Shown here in pieces: positions 1-11,055 of a DNA stretch of 64,000 nucleotides. Source of the stretch: Diphasiastrum complanatum (lineage: Eukaryota > Streptophyta > Lycopodiopsida > Lycopodiales > Lycopodiaceae); contig CM055095.1 in NCBI GenBank assembly GCA_029204225.1, forward strand, positions 61,547,910 through 61,611,909, given 5' to 3'. Numbering within the stretch: the first letter of the stretch is position 1; each line of letters opens with the position of its first letter. The notes under the pieces were generated by a model. The model worked only from the letters and a program-made list of their open reading frames with translations. It did not search any database and was not told where the DNA came from. Both the position numbers and the translations under genes were made by a program.

Positions 1-330
1 TCTAGTTAACAATTAGATTGAGTATACGTTCAATTATACCATAAGAGGTATATCTAACTAAGAGTTAAAATTACTCTAGTTTAACACGTCTTTTCATATC
101 TAGTCATTACGCGTGGACGACCTAGTAAAGGCTATCCAAGGCAATGTCTTTCCTTTTAAAAGTCTTGTCCTTAAATACAAGGCAAATACTTAGGAGATAT
201 ATTCTCAAAAAAATGACTTATGACTCTTCATGATTTATATTTATCCGGCTCATAACTTCATTTTCGAGTATACCATGCCATATTTGGATTGATATTTAAT
301 ATTTAACATTTTCATGGCATCACAAATGCA
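1..330. other. Non-coding AT-rich sequence, no feature seen
   Basis: No coding pattern, repeat or promoter stands out. It lies beyond the point (~331) where the two coiled-coil gene copies stop matching each other, so it is either flank or a following exon or intron of copy A. Confidence 0.4.
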
Positions 331-1327
331 CGGATTCGTCTTTTTCTATGACCTCCTTTGGATGATAGATCACATATATCCTTGTTTACCAGTCTTTTCC
401 TCTTGTTGCTTCGATCCTTTATGTTCAGCACATCCATATCTTTAACAAGAGACAAATATGAGATATGCATGGATTGAAATGCAGTTTTTATCTCATCATT
501 ACTAGTTGTATAATGATGCAAAGAAGTTTTCAACATTTGGATCTCCTTCTTGAGCATCTCATTTTCATCCAAACAAGTTTTCAACTTTGTAGATTTTTCT
601 TCACACTCTTTTGATATTTTCCTTGATTCCTCCTCCAAAAAATGTATTCTTTGCATTGAATGTGGCATTCCCATAGAGCATCAAATACCATGACACATAT
701 AGATTATTAACTGACTCACCAAATGAAAATCTGGATGTTGCAATGAACATGGATCGATAGGATACAATGTTCCTGATGACCATAAATCTACATGCTTTAG
801 CTTTTCCTCCCTGTATTGGACCAAATCAGAAGTTGACAATCTGGGTTGCTTTGAATTTCTTGTCCTGAGCAGAGCATATTCTGGTGACAGATCCACATGC
901 AGATGATAAAGTTTTGTCATCTGTACAGTAGTATAGTAACAAACAACACAATGACAATAACAAAACTGGAGATGGTGCTAACGACTCTGCTGGAGATAGA
1001 GATGGAGCTAAACACTGGTTTTTGACCCTGGAGATAGAGATGGCGTAGGCTTTGTTTCAGAAATGTCACTCATAGTTCAAATTTTTGAGTGTTCCCAACT
1101 ATTGGGAGGGAATATTTTAGCATTTTAAAAATTATATTTTAACTATGGTTAAGCATAAGTGAAGTTTGATGTGACTAACCTAAGGTGCATTGATTTACAT
1201 GGAAAGTAGTGCGGGCAGATGCGTAAAGAAGTTAGAAAATGATATTATAATTACTTTATAGTTATTTTTCTCTCTCCTACATGGCATTTCTTATAGGGCC
1301 CTCTTTGGGCCCACATTTTCTCTAATG
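331..1327 (-). pseudogene. Coiled-coil basic protein gene fragment, copy A
   Basis: Two minus-strand reading frames are seen. The first (920 to 681) starts MTKLYHLHVDLSPEYA and ends at an early stop just after IIYMCHGI. A ~20-bp loss relative to copy B then shifts the frame. The second (about 672 to 312) starts near SMQRIHFLEEESRKISKE, continues as about 60 residues of heptad-like coiled coil rich in E, K and L, and ends in a basic tail (SNKRKRLV...RKRRIRAF). The same region occurs inverted at 38396-39277 with clear nucleotide similarity, including non-coding sequence out to 1327, where a TTTCTC/GGGCCC-rich block ends the homology. I do not recognise the family; the basic tail suggests nuclear or nucleic-acid contact, which is inference only. 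Copy A keeps the upstream frame that copy B has lost, while copy B keeps the join that copy A has lost. Confidence 0.55.
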
Positions 1328-2289
1328 CCATCTGTTAGGTTGGCAAAGGTTCATAATGAGCGTAGCATGCTCGACGAAGGTTCTCAAAGTGGAATATCTC
1401 TAAACTCTTGTCTAGCTTCAAAATAGGTACTTAATGTGCAAACCAACCTTGCTATGACTTAGATAAGGGGACCATGCAACCTTATGATTGGTTCAAGACA
1501 ATTTCTGGAGAGCTAAAGAGAGCTATAAAGAGTAATGCCAAATAATAGTTCGTTGCTGGCTCTCTTCTGTCCTCCTGGTCCGCCTCGCACTTGGTCAACA
1601 AGGTTCATGGATTTCATGCTGATTCCGTGCTAGCCACCTATGAAGTAGCACTAGCAGAATTGTCCCACCAAGCATCCAGCTCTCAGAGTCGTCGTAGAGT
1701 GCGCACCGAGATTGTTGCACCCCCTCATCTCATACGTGTCATCGTCGCACCCAGTCACCACCATCAGCTGTGCCCATATCTCCTGCTGCACTCGCTCTGC
1801 ACTACCTATTCCCTTAGCCTCTACAACTACTATAAAGTCCTAACCCAAGAATCCTAGTCTAAGCATGCCAAACCAAGCAATCACAAAGGGTACCGATGGC
1901 CGACAAACCAACCCAACCAATCCTAGATAGAACGGATCTAGCCCCCAAGCTATGGATCAATTTGAAAGAGGAGTGAGGCATCCCACCAGCAGCATATGAC
2001 TACTAGTCTCACAATCAATGATACACTAGTGAGAGCCCAATAGGTATACTTATACCCTCCAAGGCCCATGCACCACTAGTAGTGCAATGTGACACCTCAC
2101 TGGACACCTCTACAGCTTATTTGGGCCACGTCATCTAGTTCTCCAATGACTCATTGATAGAACCATACAAATCCACCATCATGAGTTTAGGCCTACAACC
2201 ATTAATTATGACCTTATGCACATAAGGGCCCCAATTCCCTTATAGTCACAATTAACTTACGGGCTTTTGGTCTACTGATCCCTAGCGTG
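1328..2289. other. Non-coding stretch, possibly Ty3/gypsy LTR interior
   Basis: No supported gene. It lies directly downstream (minus orientation) of a Ty3/gypsy LTR start at 2323, so part of it is likely LTR sequence, but I could not find the other LTR edge. A short plus-strand frame near 1591-1857 has no ATG at its start and no recognisable content. Confidence 0.35.
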
Positions 2290-2319
2290 GACACGCTACC
2301 CGAGACCAGTCATGGGCTT

Positions 2320-2340
2320 GACATTCTTCTCCCTTATTCA
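2320..2340 (-). repeat. Ty3/gypsy polypurine tract and LTR start
   Basis: On the minus strand a purine run (AATAAGGGAGAAGAA) is followed at 2323 by TGTCAAGCCCATGAC. This is the expected polypurine tract/LTR junction just after the integrase chromodomain. A related junction occurs at 3958. Confidence 0.5.
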
Positions 2341-2890
2341 AGTTCTGTCCTCAGAACGTAAAACTAGGGAAGTTCCACTTTAAGATCCCCTCCTCTTACC
2401 AAGAATCATCTTCGTCTGTGCAACTCTTCCATCGAACCAGATGCTTAGTAGCTATACGATTTATCAATCGTTTAGTTCTTGTATCCAAGATCCTTTTGAG
2501 TTTGAGTTGAGACACACCCGATAATTTATCCAACAGGTCCAATTGATCTCCATATCCAAGATGCTCTCCTTCACGTAGACTCTAGTTGAGTCAGCTTATG
2601 TGAAATACCAAATGCACTTGAGATTCTTCTGGGAGTTTTAATTGGTAAGCTAAGGATCCGATCTTTTACAAGATCTAAAACAGTCCTCTTGTATCTAAGG
2701 GACAATGTGTAGTTATGCTTGCTGGTATGCATTACACTAGAATCCATCGAAATTCTTAATTATATCCATTCCCCCACCTGAAAGTCTCGCGGCGATCTTT
2801 TTGGATTTAATGCCGGTCCCTATCTTGGGCACACTGAGCAATCCGTAGCATTTCTTGCATATCATGTAGGAAATCCGCTAGCTTCTAAAA
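2324..2890 (-). pseudogene. Ty3/gypsy integrase C-terminus with chromodomain, degenerate
   Basis: Reading the minus strand from ~2880, the pieces match the order of a plant Ty3/gypsy polyprotein end. First comes a helix like FLHDMQEMLRIAQCAQDRD (about 2876-2820), the usual position of the integrase region before the GPY/F module. Next is a decayed GPY/F-like stretch, THCPLDTRGLF...KIGSLAYQ (about 2720-2635). Last is a chromodomain-like segment, RILDTRTKRLINRIATKHL then VRWKSCTDEDDSW (2500-2398). The tail runs into a purine-rich tract and an LTR start at 2323. Stops and frame changes interrupt it, so it is not functional. The chromodomain places it among chromoviruses, which in general use this module to target chromatin. 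Confidence 0.7.
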
Positions 2891-3958
2891 TCTGATCGTA
2901 CGAGTCTGTATCCAAATGAGTGATATAGGTTCAAAACTGTATATAAGCATGCACAGGCTATAACTAGTAGCCAAATGCTTACTATAACTCAATCTCCATC
3001 AAGGATAACTTCCTCTCCGATAATATTGCTATCAAAATATAAATACATATCTCCCTTGATCTTCTGATCACGCAGGTAATTCTTCTTTTAAACAGTTAAA
3101 TATAACTAGAATCTGAACTATGATTCGTCAATCATAATTTCATCGGATTCTTGTCTTATACTCAAACCAAGAACGTGATAACCTAACATAGGCAACTACC
3201 AATGATCAGGAGAACTTTAAGCTTAGAGTCATCTCTAGTTTAGTGAATATGGTCGACCAGAAGTGACTAGTGAACATCGAATTGCGAATGTTCATCATGT
3301 CACTTGGTAATCCGTAAAGCCTAAATAGACTACTTGGTCTTTACCTGAATAAACATAGTCCATTTGGTAGGATGATCAGTCGTACCAAAATTCCACTATC
3401 CTATTTATTCATATGAGGTAATCTTACCATGAACACAATCCTCTCTTATGGATCAGGTATATCCTAGAGTCCGTGTTATGATTTGCCAATCCCAACTCTC
3501 TAGATTCCCAAGACCATACCATATCATAAGAGTGTACACGATTCTTAAAGGACACATGAGTTGTTCCACAAAGTCCTTTCCATCTGAAAAGTTTCAGAAT
3601 TTTTCAACTCACATACGATGCCTATACAAGGATTGTAATCCAAAAATGCCTTTACTTTAGCCATCGCACAAAGTGTCATTCTATAAGGGAAGCTCCTTTA
3701 ACATAGATTCACCTAGAATAGAGTCTTAAGCATGGACCAACTATTCATAGAATTGCTATTGATAACTCTACACATGCATACACTGTCTCATACCTTGTCT
3801 AAACTCCATTTAGTGTGTTTTGGGCCTCACAAGGATATTAGTTACTTTTGAGTCACATCTACTATGATGTGGCATAACTAACAGCTTGATTTACTGGAGT
3901 ACCGTGTATCCAAGACTAGGAGTATACTGAATCCTACTTACTGGTCATGGACATAACA
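2891..3958 (-). repeat. Probable second Ty3/gypsy LTR, degenerate
   Basis: On the minus strand TAAGGAGGGAAGAA (3972-3959) is followed at 3958 by TGTTATGTCCATGACCAG, parallel to the junction at 2323 (TGTCAAGCCCATGACTGG). This suggests two related LTR starts about 1.6 kb apart, from nested or tandem elements. A TATA-like TGTATATAAGCATG lies at about 2937-2951. The far edge of this LTR is not resolved. Confidence 0.4.
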
Positions 3959-3972
3959 TTCTTCCCTCCTTA

Positions 3973-4491
3973 AACTGCTTCTATCCTTAGAAGCTCTCTA
4001 AACATGAAAGAATAACATGAACAGTTCTTTTAACTTTCAATATCAACCTAGAAAATCATTATCCTTAGTCTAACTTTCACATCAAACAAGTACTCAGAGA
4101 TAACCCTATTTTCCAAGTGATAATCTCTGCACTGGAGTACAACTCAGATTTGAAAAGTACACTAAGCGATAAATTTTTCATCCGGGTTATATTCACCATA
4201 AGTTAGTAACATCACCTTCATGTAAAGCACTTACATGAAACACTGGGTGAAATAACCTAACTTAAGAGATTTAAAGTTAAAGAAATAATGAAATAATTAT
4301 AATTACAGTCTGAAATTATCCACAACTCTGACAGATAATTCATAAGCTTTCAAGTACAAATATTCTTAGAATCCAAATTCTAAGATATGAAAATTCATTC
4401 AATTAGAATCTCTAAGAGATTCTTTAAGATATAGAATGATTAAAACTCAACTCTGAGTATCCCATATACTCTTTTGAGTTAAATGCTCCTG
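3973..4491. other. Non-coding, possible retroelement internal relic
   Basis: AT-rich sequence between a gypsy-like polypurine tract (3959-3972) and a decayed copia primer site (4492-4503). No readable protein motif. Confidence 0.3.
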
Positions 4492-4503
4492 TTTCTAACA
4501 CCA

Positions 4504-5068
4504 AATGCAAGAAAATAACATTCATTCATCTTAATAGACTTGTTTGTCTCCTATGATAACTGGAGATCCAAGTAAATGAAGAGCTATACTCAAGCATCTG
4601 AAGACCATAAACTGTAGCAGAATAGCATCCACTAGATAAATAAGATAATGTCTGTGAGATCCATAGGTTCTCAATTAAAATACTGGAGTAAAAATAGCAA
4701 ATATAGATCATTCTACACATAGAATTGCAAGCAATCACCAAGATAGTGCACCAATGGATAGTAGAACCCAAGAGAACCATGTATAAGCATGAAATGAGGT
4801 CCAAAACCTATTTGGCCACTTGGCTTTCCCACCAAAATGCTAACCCTACTAATTTTGAGTCTAGATTCAATGTACCCAACTTATTCAAATTGAATCTACT
4901 CAAACTCGCATTCTATCTTTCCCACACTTTCAAAAAGTGTTCATTCAAATGAAATTTAGACTAATGAACTTTGAAAAGTCAACCTCTAAGTCTAAAACAA
5001 GTTTTGGCCTCAATATGTCAAATATGGAAATGTTGCAAAATGTGATGAAACTAGTTGAATCTTTCACA
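4504..5068 (-). repeat. Decayed copia LTR, same family as 16438-17033
   Basis: The minus strand begins TGTGAAAGATTCAACTAG at 5068. It follows the LTR at 16438-17033 block by block: GACTTTTCAAAGTT...TTAGTCTAAA, then TTTTTGAAAGTGTGGGAAAG, then ATGCTTATACATGGTTCTC, then CCATTGGTGCACTAT, then TGTGTAGAATG. It ends next to a mutated primer site, TGGTGTTAGAAAC (4503-4491), where the intact family has TGGTATCAGAGC. At about 565 bp it is close to the 596-bp relative. Divergence is much higher than between the two plus-strand copies, so this is an older insertion. Confidence 0.65.
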
Positions 5069-5164
5069 AATTCTACACACAAGAAATAGATTTGATTGGC
5101 TTTGAAATTCACAAACGTCTCACACTTGTAGTATTTCACTCAAATTAGATTTCTAATCCAAGAA

Positions 5165-5634
5165 ATGGACTTATAATCTCAGTTTTAGCACTCCCTCACA
5201 AAGTTGGAATGAAGATAAGATGAAGTGAAATCTACTAACAATCAAATCTTGCCAATTCTTCACTCTATTGACTACTCTTGAGAAAATCAATGAACACAAA
5301 GTAGATTGAACTTCTCAACCCTCCCTAAGTTCTTTTCCAAAAATTTCTCACTAGAAACTTACTTGAAATGCACAAAGATTCAAGTAGCAAGGTCCCCTTG
5401 ATCTTGATTCAAAACAACTTTTTGGAAGGATCCTACAAAACAATGCTCAAGAAAATTGGTTTTGATTTGCACCTAGAAACTCACAAAGATTTCACTTTGT
5501 CTTGATTACCTCAAATTTGCCCTCTCTTTGGACTTATAGTCACAGTTCTTACACTCCCTCACAAAGATGAAATGAAGATTAGATGAGATTCTATCAAAGA
5601 CTTATCAAATCCTATCAATTTTCACCAATTTTGG
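5165..5634. repeat. Imperfect ~100-bp direct repeat, 368 bp apart
   Basis: The block GGACTTATAATCTCAGTTTT...CACTCCCTCACAAAG at 5165-5265 recurs at 5533-5634 with the same order of words: GGACTTATAGTCACAG, ACACTCCCTCACAAAG, GAATGAAGAT. It is non-coding and probably retroelement leader or LTR sequence. Confidence 0.45.
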
Positions 5635-6490
5635 ACAAAAACATGACTAAATCTCCCTCACAATTTTTGATGTACTTTCAAGACCTGTAAAACAAGCTTA
5701 GAGGACCTGATTTTAGCCTATATTAATTAGATCTCATGACCCTATGTCAAATCTAATCAATGGCACTCAATCTTGGTAGATTATCCTAAGATTTCCACCA
5801 AAATTTATATCAAGAGCTCACAAATTGATTTTTTTTGGATCAATTGAATACCATGCATTAAATGAAGGTTCAGAGGTTCCCACGCGTGTGAAAAGTACAG
5901 ATTTGGATCCCTACCAAGTTTGGGATCAAATCCCCTCACCAAAATCAAGATTCTAGCCTTTGCTAAGTTAGGTGAATTTCCAGCATGTAATAAGGAAGTT
6001 AACTCAGCATTTTTGCCCTAAAATGAAACCCTAGTATATTTCCTAAAGTCTTATGCTTGGGAGATAGCTAGTTGGTCAATTTTCACATTAAATCTAGGAT
6101 TTAGGTCCTATAAACTAGGAGATATGTGTGGAATCCACTTATGTACAAAATTTACATTATAGTACATGGTTTTATATCAAGCTAGTTTTGCCCATTTTTG
6201 GCAATTCTTCATAGGAGGATTTGCGTATATCGAGACAACCCTAACCATAGTTAATAAGTGAGAGGGATTTGGCACCCTACGCGTGTAAGTCCAACCCGAT
6301 GATTACATAGTCAATCAGTTAGTTAAAAGTTAATAAAGGACTTAGGGTCTTTTTGCGGACTTTTAATGTCGCAGGGCCTAATTGTAGTCAAGTTAGTAAA
6401 TAAAAAGGGTTTCCCCCAATATTCGAATTGGTTATTTTCAAATGGGTTCCCTCCAATTTTTGAATGTCAAATATTTAGGGTAGAATTTGG
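5635..6490. other. Non-coding AT-rich sequence, nothing recognised
   Basis: No coding, RNA or mobile-element signature found. Confidence 0.3.
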
Positions 6491-6560
6491 CCAATACAAT
6501 TTGAGGCCAAAGCCCTAAAATCCACTATATATAGTGGTAGTTTCGAATTATTGTAGACAC
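6491..6560 (+). promoter_or_regulatory. Putative CCAAT/TATA promoter
   Basis: CCAAT at 6491-6495 lies about 30 bp upstream of CCACTATATATAGTGG (6522-6537), a perfect 16-bp palindrome containing a TATA core. A pyrimidine-rich leader (CTTTCTCTCTTCG) follows near 6560. This is a reasonable Pol II or LTR promoter, but no coding region is evident downstream before 7.7 kb. Confidence 0.4.
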
Positions 6561-7749
6561 TTTCTCTCTTCGTTTCAATACAAGCAGGTTGGTGGGCCTC
6601 TTATGGAATGGATATGGAATGTCCTTGCTCTTTTTCTTTCCTCCTCCATCTCCCATGTTTTCTTTGGATTTGCTAATTGTTGGATTTGATGCTTGTTGGA
6701 GTTGATCATTGTTATACTTTTTGTGAGAGAGAAAGAGACAGAGAGAGAAGAGTAAGCTACATCATTATTGTGTAGTGTTAATCGTTGTAGTGTTAATTGC
6801 TAGTGGTTTAGCTTAGTGTTAGATGTGGAACATTGTCAGTTAATGGATTATGAACTATGCTATCGCTCTCATGGAAACGAACAACTAGTTAATCTTCTTC
6901 ATCTCCTTAATGCTTGTGTGCTTGGATCTAGGGTTGAAGGCGGATAGGAAATACCCGCTACAGCTTCAACTCCCAATTATCATTTGTGACCAACAACTAT
7001 CATTTCCTTATTCTTGGAGCAATAAATAGTAGAACATATATGAATTGACAATGCAAAAATTTTGCAACCTAGGAAAAACCATTGTGGTATGTGTATTAAC
7101 TAGCATACGTATTGTTTTGTTTTGGTTTATTATAGTTCTTCATCTTTAACATGTCACTTTTGAATGGCTATCATTCTATGAGGCTGGCATTCGATTCTAG
7201 TTTCATGGGACACTTATCCCATGAAGCTACTGTTGGTGGGATGTTTTGGCCTTGGTGTCTTGATGGTTGGACAAGTGATTGATAATAGAAAGCCATGTTG
7301 GTTGTCATAACTTCTCTTAAAGTGCCATTACAACAATACTACATTTTCTTGCCTCGCCACTGCCCATGATGTCTTTAGCTTCTATTAGCTTACTGAATTA
7401 TGTATCTTTCAAATTTGGAAAGAAACAATAGGTTAAGTTGTTTCCTAGTGATACAAGGCAATGGTGTCCATTTGGATTGAGATTTTTTTTTTGTTGTCTT
7501 CTTGAATATGCAAGGAAATTTCAATGACAATATTGGGTCGTGCCTCATGAGTAAAGACTCTTGTTTTTTTTTTGCATGTCCTCATTTGTGAGGAGCAATG
7601 GTTTAGGAGTTGCAACTCTTTTATTTTCTCTTGTATATGCTCATTTTGGTGATGACTGAGTAGTCATGACTCTTTCATTTTCTCTTGTATGTTCTCATTT
7701 GTGGGGGAAGATTCTATTTGAAGTACTCGCCTCAAACAAAGGAAAACTC
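6561..7749. other. Non-coding stretch downstream of putative promoter
   Basis: T-rich sequence with no supported reading frame. It could be an untranslated transcript or retroelement remnant. Confidence 0.3.
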
Positions 7750-7822
7750 ATCATCTATTGGACGACTATGACGTCTCTCACACACACGCACACACACACA
7801 CACCATCTACTGGATGACTATG

Positions 7823-7893
<71 letters not shown>

Positions 7894-7970
7894 CATCTAT
7901 TGGATGACTATGACCCCTCTCTCTCTCACACACATACACAAACACTAACACAAACACAAACGTTTTAAGT
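7750..7970. repeat. Three-unit minisatellite with embedded CT/CA microsatellites
   Basis: A block like CATCTATTGGATGACTATGAC occurs at 7750, 7803 and 7894. Each copy is followed by CT and/or CA dinucleotide runs of different length. The unit itself has been tandemly copied, not just the dinucleotides. Reading frames across it are low-complexity artefacts. Confidence 0.8.
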
Positions 7971-8119
7971 CTCAATATGTTTTGTGGAAGCTTAAGTCCT
8001 AATCAATTCATCACTTTTTAGAAGACTATGATGTTTTTCTTATCTCGTTGGGGCCTCATAGTGGAGTGTAACTCATGACCTGAATGTAGGACTATGAGGG
8101 CACACATCTCATCCATTCA

Positions 8120-8540
8120 TCCCCTCTTTGTCCTTCATTCATCTTAGGCCACAAAGCAAAAATCAACAATCACAGGAAATCCCTCCCCCCCCCCCACCCC
8201 GCCCCCTTTTCCATGTGCCGCAATATACATTATTTCCCACTTTGCCGCAAATTCATTGGCGGCCGAATCTGCGACCCCTCACCCACTGCCCATTTACCCG
8301 TCGTACCGGCGGGGTCGTGCTCTGTCCAGGGGATCCCCGACTTTGGTACGCTGGGTCCCGCGACGACGACCAGCGGTCAGTTCGCGTATCAAATCACCTT
8401 CGGATTCTTGCCACGTGGCAAAAAGCTATTATACCATTAGGACCACGCCACCCGCCCAGATTCGAACCCCGAGTTGAGCCCTACCCCTAGTCGAGCCCTA
8501 AACTTAGCTCAGCCCTAACCCTAGTTAGGTTAGCCATGGC
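8120..8540 (+). promoter_or_regulatory. GC-richer 5' flank of the DUF506 gene with G-box
   Basis: This stretch is clearly richer in G, C and CpG than its surroundings (for example GGCGGCCGAATCTGCGAC, CCCGCGACGACGACC). It contains a perfect G-box palindrome, GCCACGTGGC, at about 8409-8418. A poly-C/(CT)19 tract typical of plant 5' leaders follows at 8548-8598. Its position about 1 kb upstream of the DUF506 start fits a promoter/5' UTR. G-boxes are bound by bZIP and bHLH factors (established); regulation of this gene by one is inference. Confidence 0.45.
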
Positions 8541-8547
8541 TGCGCGT

Positions 8548-8549
8548 CC

Positions 8550-8598
<49 letters not shown>
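8548..8598 (+). repeat. Poly-C then (CT)19 tract
   Basis: Thirteen C residues (8548-8560) run directly into (TC)19 up to 8598. Pyrimidine tracts like this are common in plant 5' leaders. Confidence 0.85.
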
Positions 8599-8601
<3 letters not shown>

Positions 8602-9490
8602 TATGTGCGTGTCTGATCCGCACTTCTTAAATATGAGATGATGGCCGTTGTGATGTGTACTTGCAGCAGGGAGCAGAGCAGTGGAGTGGACGATCCCCGT
8701 GGGCCTGATCACCCATGCTTGCTTCCGTGCCGCTGATGGTGTTGCAGAGAGGTGCTGTTGTTGCTGATGATCTTTGAGAACTCATGACATTGATGGTGGA
8801 TTTGATTGCATTGGGTATGTGATGTGAGGTTGATTTGGAAGGTTGCCGTTTGAACTTTGCGGGGTTGAATTGATATGATATGAGTCGTTGCACATGCTGC
8901 TGCTGCTTCTGGCGTGGCTGTTGTGGACACTGGAGTGCTGCAGGTTGGTTTGGAAGGTGATGAATGTGAGTGGCAGATCATTAATCCAAAAGAATCTCCT
9001 TATCGTTTCGGTTTTGGAACTTAAGTGCAGTCTTGAATGGGATTTTGAAGCAGTTTTCTAGGAGCATCCCGTGAGTGAACGTGGCATTGGATAGTGCTAC
9101 TATGTTATTTTTGGCAACTATAATAAGTGTGCTGAGTTAGTCCTGACCGCTATCTCAATAAGATTAAACGTTAGTTTTGTCTTCCATCAGATTCATATGT
9201 AGATATTAGTGTATCCTCACTGTTAATGAAGACGGTTTACTTGAGAAACAATCTTTGGTGTTGGCCGCCTATTTCCATTTCCTTCCCTATGAGATTTGCA
9301 TCCAGACCAAGGCTGGCATTCTCTGTCACGTGCTAAAATATCCAAACATCCAGAGGGAACCGCTCTTGCTAAAGGAGATAAGATGCTCCCCTTTTATCAA
9401 TTCCATTGTATCATGCTCTAATACTTAGGTAAGCTTCAATAAGCAGGCAGGCAACACTCTGCCAGGACATTGCAAGATCTGTTGTTTGAG
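8599..9490 (+). other. Likely 5' UTR region of the DUF506 gene
   Basis: No coding frame continues into the gene: an in-frame TAA lies at 9440 just upstream of the chosen ATG. The segment may include a 5' UTR intron, as CTTAGGTAAGCTTC at about 9423 offers a donor-like site, but this cannot be proven from sequence. Confidence 0.35.
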
Positions 9491-11055
9491 ATGCCAGGCC
9501 TCTTTTGTCGACGTTCTTTTAGTGACATAGAAAGAAGCTGGAGTGATTATTCTGGTCTTCATGTAGAAAGAGCATTGGACGTAACGCTCCCTAGTGAGTA
9601 CGTGCCTCCTTTCACAGAACAGCGATGCCCTCTTACACCCAGTAAGCACAAATCGTGCAAACCTTCTTATGAACAGGTTTCACAGATGTTAAAAATGAGC
9701 CAGGATAAGTGTAGAGCTAGTGTCTGTGTCGAGGGAAGGGTGAATTGTCAAATATGTTCAGGCCAATACAATGAACAAAGCGGGAATAATGATAATGATA
9801 GTGATTTGGCAGCTATGGTGCATGATTTTATTGAGAACGGTACCTACCGTTATGATCCCTTTGAAGGTAGTGAGATGGATCGAGGTTTTTCTGGTGCTGA
9901 TGAGCTCTGTGACGGTATTGAGGTATTCACTTCCACTTCAATCCATAATATATTCGTAGCGCTGTTGTTATCTGCTGATTATATGGTGCGCATAAAATCA
10001 AGCTAGCTGCATTTGGAAAGTTTTTACAATGGATTCTTTCATGAAGGCCGAGTATATTTGATTTTTATCTAAGCTCTAATTGCCGGTATAACTGGAACTT
10101 ATCTCGCGTCAATGTCAGGAAAACCAATGAAAGTCGCTTATTGCTGTAATGCAGGAATTGACTTCCTTAATGACACCATTGGAGAAAGATATAAAATCTA
10201 TCGTGGACTTGCTGCTATCAGCCGACTGTCTGAAACGGATTGTTTGCAAAATCGAAAACATCGAATGTAGGGGAGGTTGTGTGAGGCGCTTTGTGACTAA
10301 ACACTTAAGGTCTTTAGGATATAATGCTGCAATCTGCAATATGAAATGGCATAAATCTGGCACCGTACCTGGAGGTGAGATTTGATGCTTACAGTTAAAT
10401 CTGTGGCTTAATGCATCTCTGTGACAAGAAAATAGCTTCAATCTCCTAGCTGCTGGAGTTGTATTCATTATGAAATGAGCCCTTAGGGCTTGCTTCGAGT
10501 TTCCCTTACCTCTTTCGAGATTTACTTTCTAAATGTTTTTCTGATTTTGCAGGAGAGTACGAGTATGTTGATGTATTATCGGACAGTGCTCATGCACATA
10601 CTGATCGTGTTGTCATAGACTTGGATTTCAGATCTCAATTTGAGATTGCCAGGCCTACACAGCACTACATGGCAGCTTTGAAACTAATACCAAACATCTT
10701 CGTTGGCGTGTCTGAGAAGCTCGAACAGCTTCTGCAAATTATGTCAGAAGCTGCAAAGCTCTCCTTAAAGGAGAATGCCATGCACCTGCCACCTTGGAGA
10801 ACGATTGAGTACATGTATGCCAAATGGTTGACACCATGTGATAGAACGCTCCTTAATCATATTCCCCGTCCAGATATCAAACATGTACGCTATGATATAA
10901 ACTCCGTACAAAGTAACAGACAATGTTGGGAATTTCTGAAGCGTATCAAAGCAAACCACAAGGCTGACAACGAACGTCAAAATCAGAAACTTCATTTTCC
11001 TGCCTTTAAATCAGGTGCATTAGAGTTTGCAAGGAAGATATCAAGTGCCTGTTAG
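9491..11055 (+). CDS. DUF506 (PDDEXK_6) family protein, three exons, intact
   Basis: Exons 9491-9922, 10155-10374 and 10553-11055 are joined at GAG|GTATTC...GCAG|GAA (phase 0) and GGAG|GTGAGA...GCAG|GAG (phase 1). They give 1155 nt encoding 384 residues with no internal stop. The start is the first ATG (MPGLFCRRSFSD) after an in-frame stop at 9440. Family hallmarks appear in order: YNAAICNMKW in exon 2, PGGEYEYVDV (about 216-225), LDFRSQFEIARPT (241-253) and HLPPWRTIEYMYAKWLTP (295-312). The acidic EYEYVDV and DLDFRSQFE segments fit the proposed nuclease-like PDDEXK fold. The family is plant-specific and its biochemistry is largely unknown. Arabidopsis members (RXR1, RXR3) repress root-hair elongation and bind a RabD GTPase; extending that role here is inference. 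Length is normal for the family. It is the only intact host gene in the window. Confidence 0.92.

Noticed and set aside
1591-1857. 88-codon plus-strand frame
   Set aside because: It begins at TTG, with no ATG, shows no motif and lies in a retroelement-flank region.
8424-8475. A tRNA gene
   Set aside because: A- and B-box-like words are in the wrong order and no cloverleaf with an acceptor stem can be drawn.
8128-8490. Three overlapping plus-strand frames of 73-120 codons
   Set aside because: They overlap in a GC-rich promoter/leader region, with proline/arginine composition typical of GC-rich non-coding DNA and no domain.
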